The translations under genes and the position numbers were made by a program. The notes under the pieces are model-generated. The model did not search any database. It was not told the DNA's origin and saw only the letters and a program-made list of their open reading frames with translations. Of a stretch of 64,000 nucleotides of DNA, positions 40,883 through 49,665 are shown piece by piece. Every line of letters starts with the position of its first letter. The stretch's first letter is position 1. Source of the stretch: Nibrella viscosa. Lineage in GTDB: Bacteria; Bacteroidota; Bacteroidia; Cytophagales; Spirosomataceae. Location of the stretch: positions 1-64,000 of the forward strand of contig NZ_BAABHB010000014.1 in the NCBI RefSeq assembly GCF_039541875.1, given 5' to 3'.

Positions 40883-41971
40883 TTGAACTGGCAATCAGAC
40901 GCCAACAAAACTATTACGGCTTTTGCCCCCACACTTGACCGGTGGTACCAGCATCATAAACGCGACTTACCCTGGCGACATACTCGTGATCCGTACCGCA
41001 TCTGGCTTTCCGAAATCATTCTGCAACAGACCCGCGTTGCTCAGGGGCGGCCTTACTACGAACGATTTATCGAAGCCTTTCCAACAGTGGCTGATATGGC
41101 CCGGGCCGATGAGCGCGACCTGCTGCGGCTCTGGCAGGGACTAGGCTATTACTCACGGGCCAGAAACCTGCACAAGACGGCTAAATATGTTACTCAGGAA
41201 TTGGGGGGGCAGTTCCCTGAAACCTATGCTAGTCTTCTGGCTCTCAAAGGGATTGGTACCTATACGGCTGCTGCCATAGCCTCCTTTGCGTTTGGTGAGC
41301 GTGTGCCGGTGGTAGATGGCAATGTGTACCGTGTGTTGGCCCGCGTGTTTGGAGTTGTCGACGATATTACCACCACACGAGCTAAAAAGCTATTTGCTGA
41401 CCTGGCAACGCGGCTAATTGCATTTGCCCGGGATCCGGCCGATTATAACCAGGCTATTATGGAGTTCGGCGCGATACAGTGTACGCCGGGCGCTCCCGAC
41501 TGTCTGCTGTGCCCGTTACAGCAGCAATGCCGGGCCTTTCTGACAGGGCAGCAACATAAGCTACCGGTGAAAGCGAAAAAGGTTCCAGTGAAGCAACGAT
41601 TTTTTAATTACCTGGTATTCAGAAATAACGGCCAACTGGCCATGCGTGAACGAACGGCTAAGGACATCTGGCAGCAACTGTACGATTTTTACCTGATTGA
41701 AACCGACGAGCCGACCGAAGCGTTGCGTGACCTGGCGCTACCGGTTGCGTCTGAACCAGTAGTGCAGACAGAAGCAGTCGACCGGTTTCCGGAGGCCGGG
41801 CAGCAACTGCTTTCGCACCAGCGGATAGAAGCTAAGTTTTGGATGATCGACGTGCCGGATGCGCTAAAAAATGCGCTTCCCGAGGGCTTGCAGTGGTATA
41901 CACCGGACGAAATCGGGCGGCTTCCTAAGCCGGTGTTAATCACCTCATATCTTCGCCAAAAGTTTGGTTAA
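40883..41971 (+). CDS. mutY: A/G-specific adenine glycosylase
   Basis: 362 residues. RDLPWRHTRDPYRIWLSEIILQQTRV and the HhH region LLALKGIGTYTAAAIASFAFGERVPVVDGNVYRVLAR with catalytic Asp are diagnostic. The iron-sulfur cluster loop C-x6-C-x2-C-x5-C is complete (CTPGAPDCLLCPLQQQC). A C-terminal NUDIX-like 8-oxoG recognition domain follows (FNYLVFRNNGQLAMRERTAKDIWQQLYDF). It removes adenine paired with 8-oxoguanine. The start is TTG at 40883, as no ATG is available. It heads the order mutY, ssb, gldE, common in Bacteroidota. Confidence 0.96.
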   Translation: MNWQSDANKTITAFAPTLDRWYQHHKRDLPWRHTRDPYRIWLSEIILQQTRVAQGRPYYERFIEAFPTVADMARADERDLLRLWQGLGYYSRARNLHKTAKYVTQELGGQFPETYASLLALKGIGTYTAAAIASFAFGERVPVVDGNVYRVLARVFGVVDDITTTRAKKLFADLATRLIAFARDPADYNQAIMEFGAIQCTPGAPDCLLCPLQQQCRAFLTGQQHKLPVKAKKVPVKQRFFNYLVFRNNGQLAMRERTAKDIWQQLYDFYLIETDEPTEALRDLALPVASEPVVQTEAVDRFPEAGQQLLSHQRIEAKFWMIDVPDALKNALPEGLQWYTPDEIGRLPKPVLITSYLRQKFG

Positions 41972-42010
41972 ATCGGTTTTTTTGAGTAACTTTAACTTCT
42001 TAGAACCCGC

Positions 42011-42040
42011 TTGTAATTTTCATCTGTTTAACTATTTTTG
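42011..42040 (+). promoter_or_regulatory. Possible ssb promoter
   Basis: TTG (42011-42013) and TATTTTTG (42033-42040) are spaced by 19 bp and match the consensus. The ATG is only 4 bp further on, so a transcript from here would be leaderless. Either ssb is leaderless from this promoter or it is read from mutY. Confidence 0.35.
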
Positions 42041-42044
42041 ATTT

Positions 42045-42605
42045 ATGGCTGGTGTAAACAAAGTAATTCTGGTAGGCAATTTGGGCAGCGATCCTGAAGT
42101 TCGGTATCTGGATGGGGGATCGGTGGTAGCGCGGTTCAATATCGCTACGTCGGAGTCGTACACAAATCGCAACGGTGAGCGGGTAGAGCAAACCGAGTGG
42201 CATAGAATTGAATTATGGGATAATCTGGCTAAAGTTGCTGAACAATATCTGCGAAAAGGAAATCAGGTATATATTGAAGGGAAGCTAAAGACGGAGACCT
42301 GGCAGGATAAAGACGGTGCGCAGCGTTCAGGTGTTCGGGTGCGGGCAACCAGTATGCAACTGATCGGTGGCCGGCCCAATAGCGGTGACGTACAGGATAG
42401 CGGTGAGACTTATACGGAGCAGGCTCCAGTGGCTGCACCCGCACCGGCGCGTCAGCAGGCTGCGGCTCCCCGCCAGCCGGCTGCTCCGGCAGCAACCGCA
42501 GCGGCAACGGCTCAGAACCGTCCGGCTGCTGCTTCGGCAACCCGTCGCACTCAATCCGAGCCGACTGCTTTTGAAGGCGGTGGCGATGATGATTTACCAT
42601 TCTAA
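42045..42605 (+). CDS. ssb: Single-stranded DNA-binding protein
   Basis: 186 residues. The OB fold covers about 1-110 (MAGVNKVILVGNLGSDPEVRYLDGG, WHRIELWDNLAKVAEQYLRKGNQVYIEGKLKTETW). A long Ala/Pro/Gln-rich linker (125-170) leads to the acidic C-terminal tip GGGDDDLPF that binds partner proteins. It coats single-stranded DNA in replication and repair. Gene order mutY, ssb, gldE is typical for the phylum. Downstream gldE begins 36 bp later and is probably cotranscribed. Confidence 0.97.
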   Translation: MAGVNKVILVGNLGSDPEVRYLDGGSVVARFNIATSESYTNRNGERVEQTEWHRIELWDNLAKVAEQYLRKGNQVYIEGKLKTETWQDKDGAQRSGVRVRATSMQLIGGRPNSGDVQDSGETYTEQAPVAAPAPARQQAAAPRQPAAPAATAAATAQNRPAAASATRRTQSEPTAFEGGGDDDLPF

Positions 42606-42641
42606 AGCCACCGGCTTATTGTTGAACCAGACCCCACTTGC

Positions 42642-44003
42642 ATGGACCCTGGCGATCCGTTGACGCAACAGGTGCTCCCAGCCGCTATTGGCTGGGGCAC
42701 CTATTTCACTTTATATGGGCCTTATGTGGCCATTCTTCTGCTGCTTCTGCTGCTGGCTAGTCTGGCCTCGGTTGCCGAAGCGGCTTTCTTCTCCTTAACG
42801 TCCGAAGACCGGGCTCTCTGCCGGGACAGCAGCCGCCCCGCCGATCATCGCATTACGGCCCTGCTTGAGCGTCCTAAACGCCTGCTGGCATCCCTCGTTG
42901 TCCTGAATAACCTGCTGAACATCGCTATTGTGATTATTGTCTCGTACCTGACCTGGGAATTCTGGCAGGTATCCCGGGCATCGGCCTGGATGCTGACAAG
43001 TATTACGCTGGCGACAACGCTGGCGATTGTACTTTTTGGGGAAATTGTTCCTAAAGTATATGCCAGCCAGAATCACCTGCAAATGGCCCGCCGAACGGCT
43101 CCGCTGGCGCAGGCAGCCTCTCTGATCTTTACTCCCCTGTCGGTGCTACTGGTGAGCCTGAGTAATCAGGTGGATAAGCGTATTCAGCGCCGGGGATATA
43201 AGCTTTCTATGGAAGAACTGAACCAGGCAGTAGAGCTGACCAGTAGTGAAGCGACCGCCGAAGAGCGCGAGATCCTGAAAGGGATTGTTAACTTCAGTAA
43301 TCTGACGGCCCGTCAGGTGATGCGGGCCAGAATGGATATTACTGCCTTTGCTGATGACCTGACCTTTTCGGAACTAATTGAGCTAATTAATGCCTCCGGC
43401 TATTCGCGGGTACCGGTCTATAAGGAATCCATTGACCAAATCGAGGGAATTTTATATATTAAAGACTTGCTGCCGCACCTGCACCGAGAGGATGACTATC
43501 AGTGGCAGACGCTGCTAAGACCTGTATTTTTTATCCCGGAAACTAAAAAAATTGACGATTTACTACAGGACTTCCAGAAACGGCGGGTACATATGGCCAT
43601 TGTGGTCGATGAATACGGCGGTACGCGGGGCCTTATCACGTTAGAAGACATTATCGAGGAAATTTTCGGCGACATCAATGATGAATTTGACGAGGAAACG
43701 CCCGAAAACTACCGGCGACTGGATGAGCGGACGGTAGTTATTGAAGGCAAAGTGCCCTTGTCTGATGTGTGCCGAATCATGGATGTTGATTCAGCTATAT
43801 TTGAAGACGTACGTGGAGACAGTGAATCGCTGGGCGGTTTGCTGCTGGAGCTATTTAACCGCCTGCCGACCTCCGGGGAAGAAATTACGTACGAAAGCTT
43901 TACCTTCCACGTTCTTAGCGCCGATGATAAGCGCATCAACGAAGTCAGAATTACCCAGAACAGCCTGACGCCAACGCTGAATAACCGATCTAACGCTGAA
44001 TGA
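42642..44003 (+). CDS. gldE: GldE, DUF21/CBS/CorC-type membrane protein
   Basis: 453 residues. Three to four membrane helices form a DUF21 domain (YVAILLLLLLLASLASVAEAAFFSL; LLASLVVLNNLLNIAIVIIVSYL; LATTLAIVLFGEIVPKVYA). Two CBS domains follow (ITAFADDLTFSELIELINASGYSRVPVY; VHMAIVVDEYGGTRGLITLEDIIEEIFGDI) and a CorC/HlyC C-terminal domain. The fold belongs to the hemolysin C/CorC group, and the position after ssb identifies the gliding-associated GldE. In many relatives gldD comes next, but here a convergent esterase gene overlaps the 3' end by 14 bp. Its role may be in metal transport supporting GldJ stability or secretion. Confidence 0.88.
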   Translation: MDPGDPLTQQVLPAAIGWGTYFTLYGPYVAILLLLLLLASLASVAEAAFFSLTSEDRALCRDSSRPADHRITALLERPKRLLASLVVLNNLLNIAIVIIVSYLTWEFWQVSRASAWMLTSITLATTLAIVLFGEIVPKVYASQNHLQMARRTAPLAQAASLIFTPLSVLLVSLSNQVDKRIQRRGYKLSMEELNQAVELTSSEATAEEREILKGIVNFSNLTARQVMRARMDITAFADDLTFSELIELINASGYSRVPVYKESIDQIEGILYIKDLLPHLHREDDYQWQTLLRPVFFIPETKKIDDLLQDFQKRRVHMAIVVDEYGGTRGLITLEDIIEEIFGDINDEFDEETPENYRRLDERTVVIEGKVPLSDVCRIMDVDSAIFEDVRGDSESLGGLLLELFNRLPTSGEEITYESFTFHVLSADDKRINEVRITQNSLTPTLNNRSNAE

Positions 44004-46014
44004 TAAGTCTCCGGGTGGTATGGTGATTATCGTTCTGAATCTGCATCACATATGCACCACTCGTAAGGGTAGCAGGCAGGGGTAGCGAAATCAGCCGGTT
44101 CGCTACGGCCAGCACCGGCTGCTGCCAGCGAAGCCGGCCATTTATATCAAGTATAGTGAGCTGCCAGTTCCCGCTCTCTGGGACTCGTAAGGTCAGGTTG
44201 TGGCCATCTGTCGGGTTAGGAAAGATAAACGGCTCATCAATATCGCCGATCGGACTCGCCAGGAGAATGCCACTGTAATAAGCCTTTCCGTTGGGCAGCT
44301 CATGCCTGATCCGGTAGCGGTTGGCACCGGGCAACGGCCGATTATCAAAAACCGAATACAGGTGGTGCAGACTTCCGTCGGTGCGGGCAGGCACGGTAGC
44401 CAGTGTCTGAAACTGCCCGAGACTATCCTGGCGTTCTATAACAAAGCGGCTGCCGGCTGGCTCCTGAGCCGTTAGCCAGTGGACGGCATTCATGTAGCCG
44501 GCCGTCTCGGTCTGGGCATCAAGTAAGGTTCTGGCTGATTCACCCGGGGCTGTTACCTCAAAAGAAGCCGAAGGAACACCAGAGAGTACGGGTTTTAACG
44601 AAGCTACCCGCAGCCGGTATTTACCAGCAGACAGGTCACGGGGAATGCGGACCCGGACAGGACTGGCCGGTCCTCTGCCCAGTTCCATCATAAACTGCCC
44701 CTGGTTATCGAGCAACTCGATACTATACTCGGTATTGATATTATCAAATCCTAGCCGGCTAAACGGCACAGGCAGCTCTGTGCCCACAGGAATTTGAGCA
44801 GGAAGCAGCCCTGTTCGCAGAAACCATAACGGCTGGCTAACCGGTGCTTTTCTAAAGAAATCATCCGTCAGCGACTGATTCCAGGAGGCCGCGCAGAGAG
44901 AGAGGCCCTGCAGACCATTTCTTACGTTTTCAAAATGGCCATGCGAAGGACGGGGTACCTGAATTTTATCAGTATCCGGTCCCGGCCATACATTATAGCC
45001 GGGTGTTTGACTTAACCGGTTCTGGGCATTAATAATAGAGGGAACAGGTGTTGATGTATAATGACTTACAGAGCTCAGCGCAACTACCCAGGCAAGATTA
45101 TCGGAAAAATCCCGACGGGAGCCATTAATAAGGTCCTGAATCATGCGGTAGTAATTATCCTCGGTAGTTGCCAGGGGGATCGCGTCTGATTCTCCATGAT
45201 GCCATAATACTGCCCGGATACCGAACTGGCGGTGAAAATACTGTAACGTATTACGCAAATTAGCATAGGGCTGATTGAGTGGCCAGTATTTTCTAATCCA
45301 GATATTTTCGGCCGGAATTCCTTTTGCTGATGCACTCCAGTTTTCGGCAATGGTGCCGGGCCAGGATGCATTGAAAAAAGCAACCGGGACACCAAAACGG
45401 TCGGCAATCAGGTCGCCCAGCTCGCCCCAGCACCACGAAGAATACCCAGCCGGATACACATTACTATTGTCACTAAGGGTAGAAAAGGCCGGCACCGGAA
45501 AGGGCGTATTGGGCGCGAGCAGCATGCCATCGTCCCGGAAGTAGGTGTTGATGGCATTGTGGGTGACAACTCGTTCTGAACTGCTTTTGGAGCCGTAATC
45601 AAGAATACCGGTTGCGTTGGATTGCCCGGAAATGAGGAAAACTTCACCAATGCCTACCCGCTCTACCTGCGCCAGACTCACCATTCGTCCGTCGCGTATG
45701 CCTCGTACATCCAGGGTATACCACCCGCCTTCGGCCTGAATGGTACCTTGAAAAATGCCGTTCTGCGGATCAGACTGGAGCGGCATCCAATCGGTTTGCC
45801 GACCATGATTCTTCAGCGCTGGCGTAAGCCGGACCTCAATACAATCAACAGGTATAGAGTAGGTACCGGCAATATGCAACGGGGCCTTATTGTTGCTATT
45901 GCGCTGAACAACCATTCGCGGGAATGGATACGTAACCTCTAATTGCGCCAGCGCAGAAAGCGAACTTTGGAGAAGGCAACAAGTCCAGAGTAAAAACTTT
46001 ATGCACAGTTTCAT
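43990..46014 (-). CDS. Sialate O-acetylesterase-like SGNH esterase with T9SS sorting domain
   Basis: 674 residues from ATG 46014 (MKLCIKFLLWTCCLLQSSLSALAQ, a signal peptide); the frame opens at 46083. The SGNH Ser block is EVFLISGQSNATGILDYG, with VLWHHGESDAIP as the later catalytic-His region. The last 80 residues form a type A T9SS C-terminal domain: PFIFPNPTDGHNLTLRVPES, then WQLTILDINGRL, SGAYVMQIQ and a terminal TRRLIIQR. It should be exported across the outer membrane by T9SS and deacetylate carbohydrate. The substrate is unknown. It overlaps gldE convergently by 14 bp. Confidence 0.87.
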   Translation of the reverse strand: MKLCIKFLLWTCCLLQSSLSALAQLEVTYPFPRMVVQRNSNNKAPLHIAGTYSIPVDCIEVRLTPALKNHGRQTDWMPLQSDPQNGIFQGTIQAEGGWYTLDVRGIRDGRMVSLAQVERVGIGEVFLISGQSNATGILDYGSKSSSERVVTHNAINTYFRDDGMLLAPNTPFPVPAFSTLSDNSNVYPAGYSSWCWGELGDLIADRFGVPVAFFNASWPGTIAENWSASAKGIPAENIWIRKYWPLNQPYANLRNTLQYFHRQFGIRAVLWHHGESDAIPLATTEDNYYRMIQDLINGSRRDFSDNLAWVVALSSVSHYTSTPVPSIINAQNRLSQTPGYNVWPGPDTDKIQVPRPSHGHFENVRNGLQGLSLCAASWNQSLTDDFFRKAPVSQPLWFLRTGLLPAQIPVGTELPVPFSRLGFDNINTEYSIELLDNQGQFMMELGRGPASPVRVRIPRDLSAGKYRLRVASLKPVLSGVPSASFEVTAPGESARTLLDAQTETAGYMNAVHWLTAQEPAGSRFVIERQDSLGQFQTLATVPARTDGSLHHLYSVFDNRPLPGANRYRIRHELPNGKAYYSGILLASPIGDIDEPFIFPNPTDGHNLTLRVPESGNWQLTILDINGRLRWQQPVLAVANRLISLPLPATLTSGAYVMQIQNDNHHTTRRLIIQR

Positions 46015-46148
46015 TATTGTTTGTTGATCCAAATGATTATACAAAATAAAGAAACAAATCGGGTAATGCAGGTGTCCATACAATCAGTTTCTTACAGGTA
46101 CAGCCCGCTAAACGCAGCAGGTAGACAAGTGGAGGGGCAATTGATGAT

Positions 46149-47258
46149 TTATATCCATAAGCCCCGGCCCTGACAGAATTGCTTTCCCATGGCTTTTATT
46201 TCTGTCATCTGGTAGGTTAGCCAGCCATTGACTTTTAGCTGACGCAGCCGGCGTTTTTCAAGCCGGGATAAGCGACCATCAATCAAAGCACCGAACACAA
46301 TGAGCCGTTCGAGACCCTGCCGAACTTCGTCGGGTACCTGAGCCATTTGCTCCAGAAGCCGGCCTTTGGGGTGAATCACATCCAGGCCAAACCGATCCAT
46401 CAGCTCTTCGGTCAATAACAGATGCGCATAATTATACTGCCGTGCCTGAATCGACAAAAAAGAAAGCGCTTCAGGGATAAGCGCACAAAACTGCGGATTT
46501 TGCCCCCACTCTTCATGAATTTCATCTACAAAGCCCCGAATTGTAAGCGGAGCCATAATTCGGATTTTAGCTTCATGAATTACAGCCAGGGAGGCAATCA
46601 CATTCCAGAAGGCAAACATGGGTATGCCAATCAGGGTATTGGTTAAAACCGGTACGGCATACCCTCCCCAAAGCAGCCTCAGCAGAAATTTCAGCAGAAA
46701 GGTACTTACCGCTGCCAGGAGTTTGTGAGATAAAAAGAAAACAGTTAAGCCCCACTGCGGCAGGCTGAAATAAGGGTGAAGACCAAAACGAAATAAGCCG
46801 AAGTTGTCGGTATCCAGTGCCGCTTCGGTGGTGGCGTATAAATGTCGCTCATAATGCGGATCGTGGGCACGGGGAAACTGGCAGATGGCCATAATAATCC
46901 GGATAGCCCGCAGGTTCATATAAATGAGCAGATAAACCTCCAGATAAACCAGCAGAATACCGTATAAAATAGTAATCAGCGGGACTTCGTACTCCTGTTC
47001 AAACACGGCGATCAGGGTGCTTTCGAAGAGGGCAGGCCAGAAATATTGTGGCAGGTACAGCAGTAACAGACCGGCGGTACCCACGCCTGTTGCCGATGCT
47101 ATTGTTTCCCATTTGACACGCCGAATAATACGCTGCTCCCACTCGTTCATCACAAACGGTTCGTCGGCCGGATGGGTTAAATCGAGCGAACGCCGTAAAT
47201 AACGCAGCGCCAGGTGATTGGTGGGGCCAGAGGCATCGTTTGGCGGAGGTGTCGCCAT
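46149..47258 (-). CDS. Conserved membrane protein of unknown function (369 aa)
   Basis: About four to five membrane helices in the middle (GTAGLLLLYLPQYFWPALF; LITILYGILLVYLEVYLLIYM; LTVFFLSHKLLAAVSTFLLKFLL; TNTLIGIPMFAFWNVIASLAVI). The N-terminus has RYLRRSLDLTHPADEPFVMNEWEQRIIRRVKWET and the C-terminus a soluble helical part (FCALIPEALSFLSIQARQYNYAHLLLTEELMDRFG; SRLEKRRLRQLKVNGW). It resembles a group called LBF_2804-like in some annotations, but I am not certain of that. No function assigned. It lies between the esterase and the BatA-domain gene, on the same strand as both. Confidence 0.65.
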   Translation of the reverse strand: MATPPPNDASGPTNHLALRYLRRSLDLTHPADEPFVMNEWEQRIIRRVKWETIASATGVGTAGLLLLYLPQYFWPALFESTLIAVFEQEYEVPLITILYGILLVYLEVYLLIYMNLRAIRIIMAICQFPRAHDPHYERHLYATTEAALDTDNFGLFRFGLHPYFSLPQWGLTVFFLSHKLLAAVSTFLLKFLLRLLWGGYAVPVLTNTLIGIPMFAFWNVIASLAVIHEAKIRIMAPLTIRGFVDEIHEEWGQNPQFCALIPEALSFLSIQARQYNYAHLLLTEELMDRFGLDVIHPKGRLLEQMAQVPDEVRQGLERLIVFGALIDGRLSRLEKRRLRQLKVNGWLTYQMTEIKAMGKQFCQGRGLWI

Positions 47259-47351
47259 AATGGTCAGCAGAAGACGGTCAGTGTACTAAGCAGTATAACT
47301 GCTCAATGGCTGCTGCTGTTTGCGGACTGCCTCTATTTGTAGCGGTTTGAC

Positions 47352-49445
47352 TTATCCTTTCATAAACCGCGCCAGCAGGATCTCCATCAGCAGGAAGGCA
47401 AGGGCAGCAATCAGGAAGTACTGCCAAAGGCTTTTACCGAGGTTCTCTTCTTCCAGCACCTTCACAAAATCACCGTCGTTGATGCTGTCGAACACTTCCA
47501 CATTGGGTTGGTTGGCGAAGGCCTGACGCAGTTCGGCGGCCGAATAAAAATCCATGGTCGACTCTCGGTTGCCATGATTGATGGCCAGCAGGCGCTCGGT
47601 TCGGCCGTTGCCTTCGCTGCCGGCGGCTCCGTCGCGGCTGAGCTGTAGCTCGTAGTAGCCTGATTCAATTTCCTGACCGCTGCTGAGCTGATTGCTTTTT
47701 GGCATCTCCAGCAATAACTGGTTATTTACCACCCGTTGCACCGGAATAAATTCCAGCTTGTCTTTCTTAAGGGTATACACCGCCTTCTCCGACGGATTTG
47801 TAATGGGAATAGACACCAGATTTTCGTCGAACGAATAGGCCGTTCGCTGCGGCCGTGCACTCAGCGCGGCTATCTTATACATGACCGGCACAAACAGGGC
47901 GTGCTGGGCAATGTTGCCGTATTGAGGATCAAGCGGATTGCCCAGCATATACAGATAGCCCTGCCCGGCACGGGACTGGGTCAGAAAGGGATTGCCATCG
48001 CGCAGCGTCAGCAGGCGGTCGCCGGCATTCCAGCGCCAGACCGGTACGGCGTTGGGCAGGTTGAGCGGTTCGCTCTGGTAGGTCTGCTGAAACACATCGC
48101 GGAAGAACGGACTCCGGCGGTCGGGGTCGCTTAGGGGCTGGGCCGTAGGCAACGGCTGAGCCTGCGACTGTACGCCCCCCACGCCGAGGGCATTTAAAAA
48201 TGGCCCGTAGGTATTTACGTCGGGGTTACCAGGTGGAATCACAGCCAGACTGCCGCCCTGCCTGACAAACCGCTCCAGTTCGGTACGCAGCGTTCCGTTG
48301 ATCTGCGAAACACCTTCCAGCACCACCAGGTCGGTTTCTTTCAACTGCCCAACGTCGAAATTGCGGGCACTGTAGCTCCGGCGAACAAACAGGCTGTCAT
48401 TGGAAAAAACGGCATCTACATAATCGGTATTACTTTTCTGCTCGTGCAGGTGCAACACCCGGATGGAGGGGGAAGCTTCGATAACAAAGAAGTACTGATT
48501 ATCAAACGTGATGGGATAATCTTCAAAGACAATGCGGCCCCGGTGGTATCCTTTGGCCGTTACGTTGAAGTTGAGCGTGGCAATACCGGCACCTTTAGGG
48601 TCCAGATTAACCGTAGCGGTTGAGGTCTGAATATCATCGAGGTACAGCCGGATGGGCAGATTACGCACGGCGTCACGGCCGCTGTTACTAAGTTTCACGT
48701 TCAGGCTGTTGTTCTGCATCTCCCGGATAAAGGGGGTACTCAGCCATACCGAGTCGACGTATACATTACGGGTAGGCTTAGCGTCGAGCGGAACCAGAAA
48801 CAGCCGGTCGGTGGTGTCAATTTGCAGGCGGCTGAGGTCACCGGCGGTACTTTTCTGAAAGTCGGAGAACCAAAAAAGCTGATTGCGCCCTCCAGGATTG
48901 GCCGTAGCCAGCAGATTTTTCTGTCGCCGATAAATGGCCTCCAATGTGCGGGGCGTATGGGCAAACCGGACAGACGTTACCCGGTCACGAATGGCATCGG
49001 CAGTAGCCAGTGTCTGTTCATCGGCCGAGAAGTCGTTGGTGAGCAGTTGCAGCGAGGAGGCATTCCGGAACAGGGTCATCAGTTCGTCCAGCTTACCAAT
49101 CGCCATATCCAGGTAACGCTTCTCGTTCTGCTCATTCTGCATACTGTACGAGTTGTCGAGGTAGAGGCTGGTGGCGCCCTGCCGTGTCAGGCCCAGTTTA
49201 TTTTTGCTCGGGATAAACGGCTGTGCAAAGGCCAATACCAGACAGGTGATAAACAGCACGCGGGCCGCCAGCAGCAGCCAGTGCTTGAGCCGCCGGAACG
49301 ACTTGGTTTCGGTCTGTACGGTTTTCAGCAGGGCGACATTAGTAAAGTACACCCGGCGGGTGCGCCGAAAATTAAATAAGTGAATGGCAATGGGTACCGA
49401 CACGGCCAGTAAGCCCAGCAGGAACGAAGGATATAGAAAACTCAT
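47352..49445 (-). CDS. BatA-domain membrane protein (aerotolerance regulator N-terminal type)
   Basis: 697 residues. The N-terminal BatA module reads FLYPSFLLGLLAVSVPIAIHLFNFRRTRRVYFTNVALLK, with a second helix LLLAARVLFITCLVLAFAQPF and a VWA-like segment (LYLDNSYSMQNEQ) carrying a partial MIDAS D-x-S-x-S. A large extracytoplasmic part follows (about 200-660), and a final membrane helix (YFLIAALAFLLMEILLARFM) ends the protein. Such proteins accompany Bat/MoxR systems, but no MoxR or other bat genes are adjacent. The role is probably in envelope integrity. Monocistronic, 94 bp upstream of the membrane-protein gene. Confidence 0.85.
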   Translation of the reverse strand: MSFLYPSFLLGLLAVSVPIAIHLFNFRRTRRVYFTNVALLKTVQTETKSFRRLKHWLLLAARVLFITCLVLAFAQPFIPSKNKLGLTRQGATSLYLDNSYSMQNEQNEKRYLDMAIGKLDELMTLFRNASSLQLLTNDFSADEQTLATADAIRDRVTSVRFAHTPRTLEAIYRRQKNLLATANPGGRNQLFWFSDFQKSTAGDLSRLQIDTTDRLFLVPLDAKPTRNVYVDSVWLSTPFIREMQNNSLNVKLSNSGRDAVRNLPIRLYLDDIQTSTATVNLDPKGAGIATLNFNVTAKGYHRGRIVFEDYPITFDNQYFFVIEASPSIRVLHLHEQKSNTDYVDAVFSNDSLFVRRSYSARNFDVGQLKETDLVVLEGVSQINGTLRTELERFVRQGGSLAVIPPGNPDVNTYGPFLNALGVGGVQSQAQPLPTAQPLSDPDRRSPFFRDVFQQTYQSEPLNLPNAVPVWRWNAGDRLLTLRDGNPFLTQSRAGQGYLYMLGNPLDPQYGNIAQHALFVPVMYKIAALSARPQRTAYSFDENLVSIPITNPSEKAVYTLKKDKLEFIPVQRVVNNQLLLEMPKSNQLSSGQEIESGYYELQLSRDGAAGSEGNGRTERLLAINHGNRESTMDFYSAAELRQAFANQPNVEVFDSINDGDFVKVLEEENLGKSLWQYFLIAALAFLLMEILLARFMKG

Positions 49446-49609
49446 GAAAACGCTTGCTCAGTAAGTGATTAACGCCCTACAACACGGTTTTGGTTTAGGA
49501 AGCCTGAAATTAACAAATCGGGCGGGTTCCGGAAGTACCTGTTTATAAAAAGCTATACGAGTTTTCGATGGCAATTAGGTTCAGGGAGCAGGTATGGGGT
49601 AAAATGCAG

Positions 49610-49643
49610 AAAGGCCTTCACTGTGCGAACAGGAAGGCCTTTT
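49610..49643. terminator. Terminator of the rimP-nusA-infB operon
   Basis: AAAGGCCTTC pairs with GAAGGCCTTT (10 bp) around a 13-nt loop, 23 bp past the infB stop. T-rich bases follow on both strands. The rest of the 220-bp gap to the BatA gene holds nothing else recognised. Confidence 0.8.
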
Positions 49644-49665
49644 CCGGGTAAACGGCTCAGTGAGC

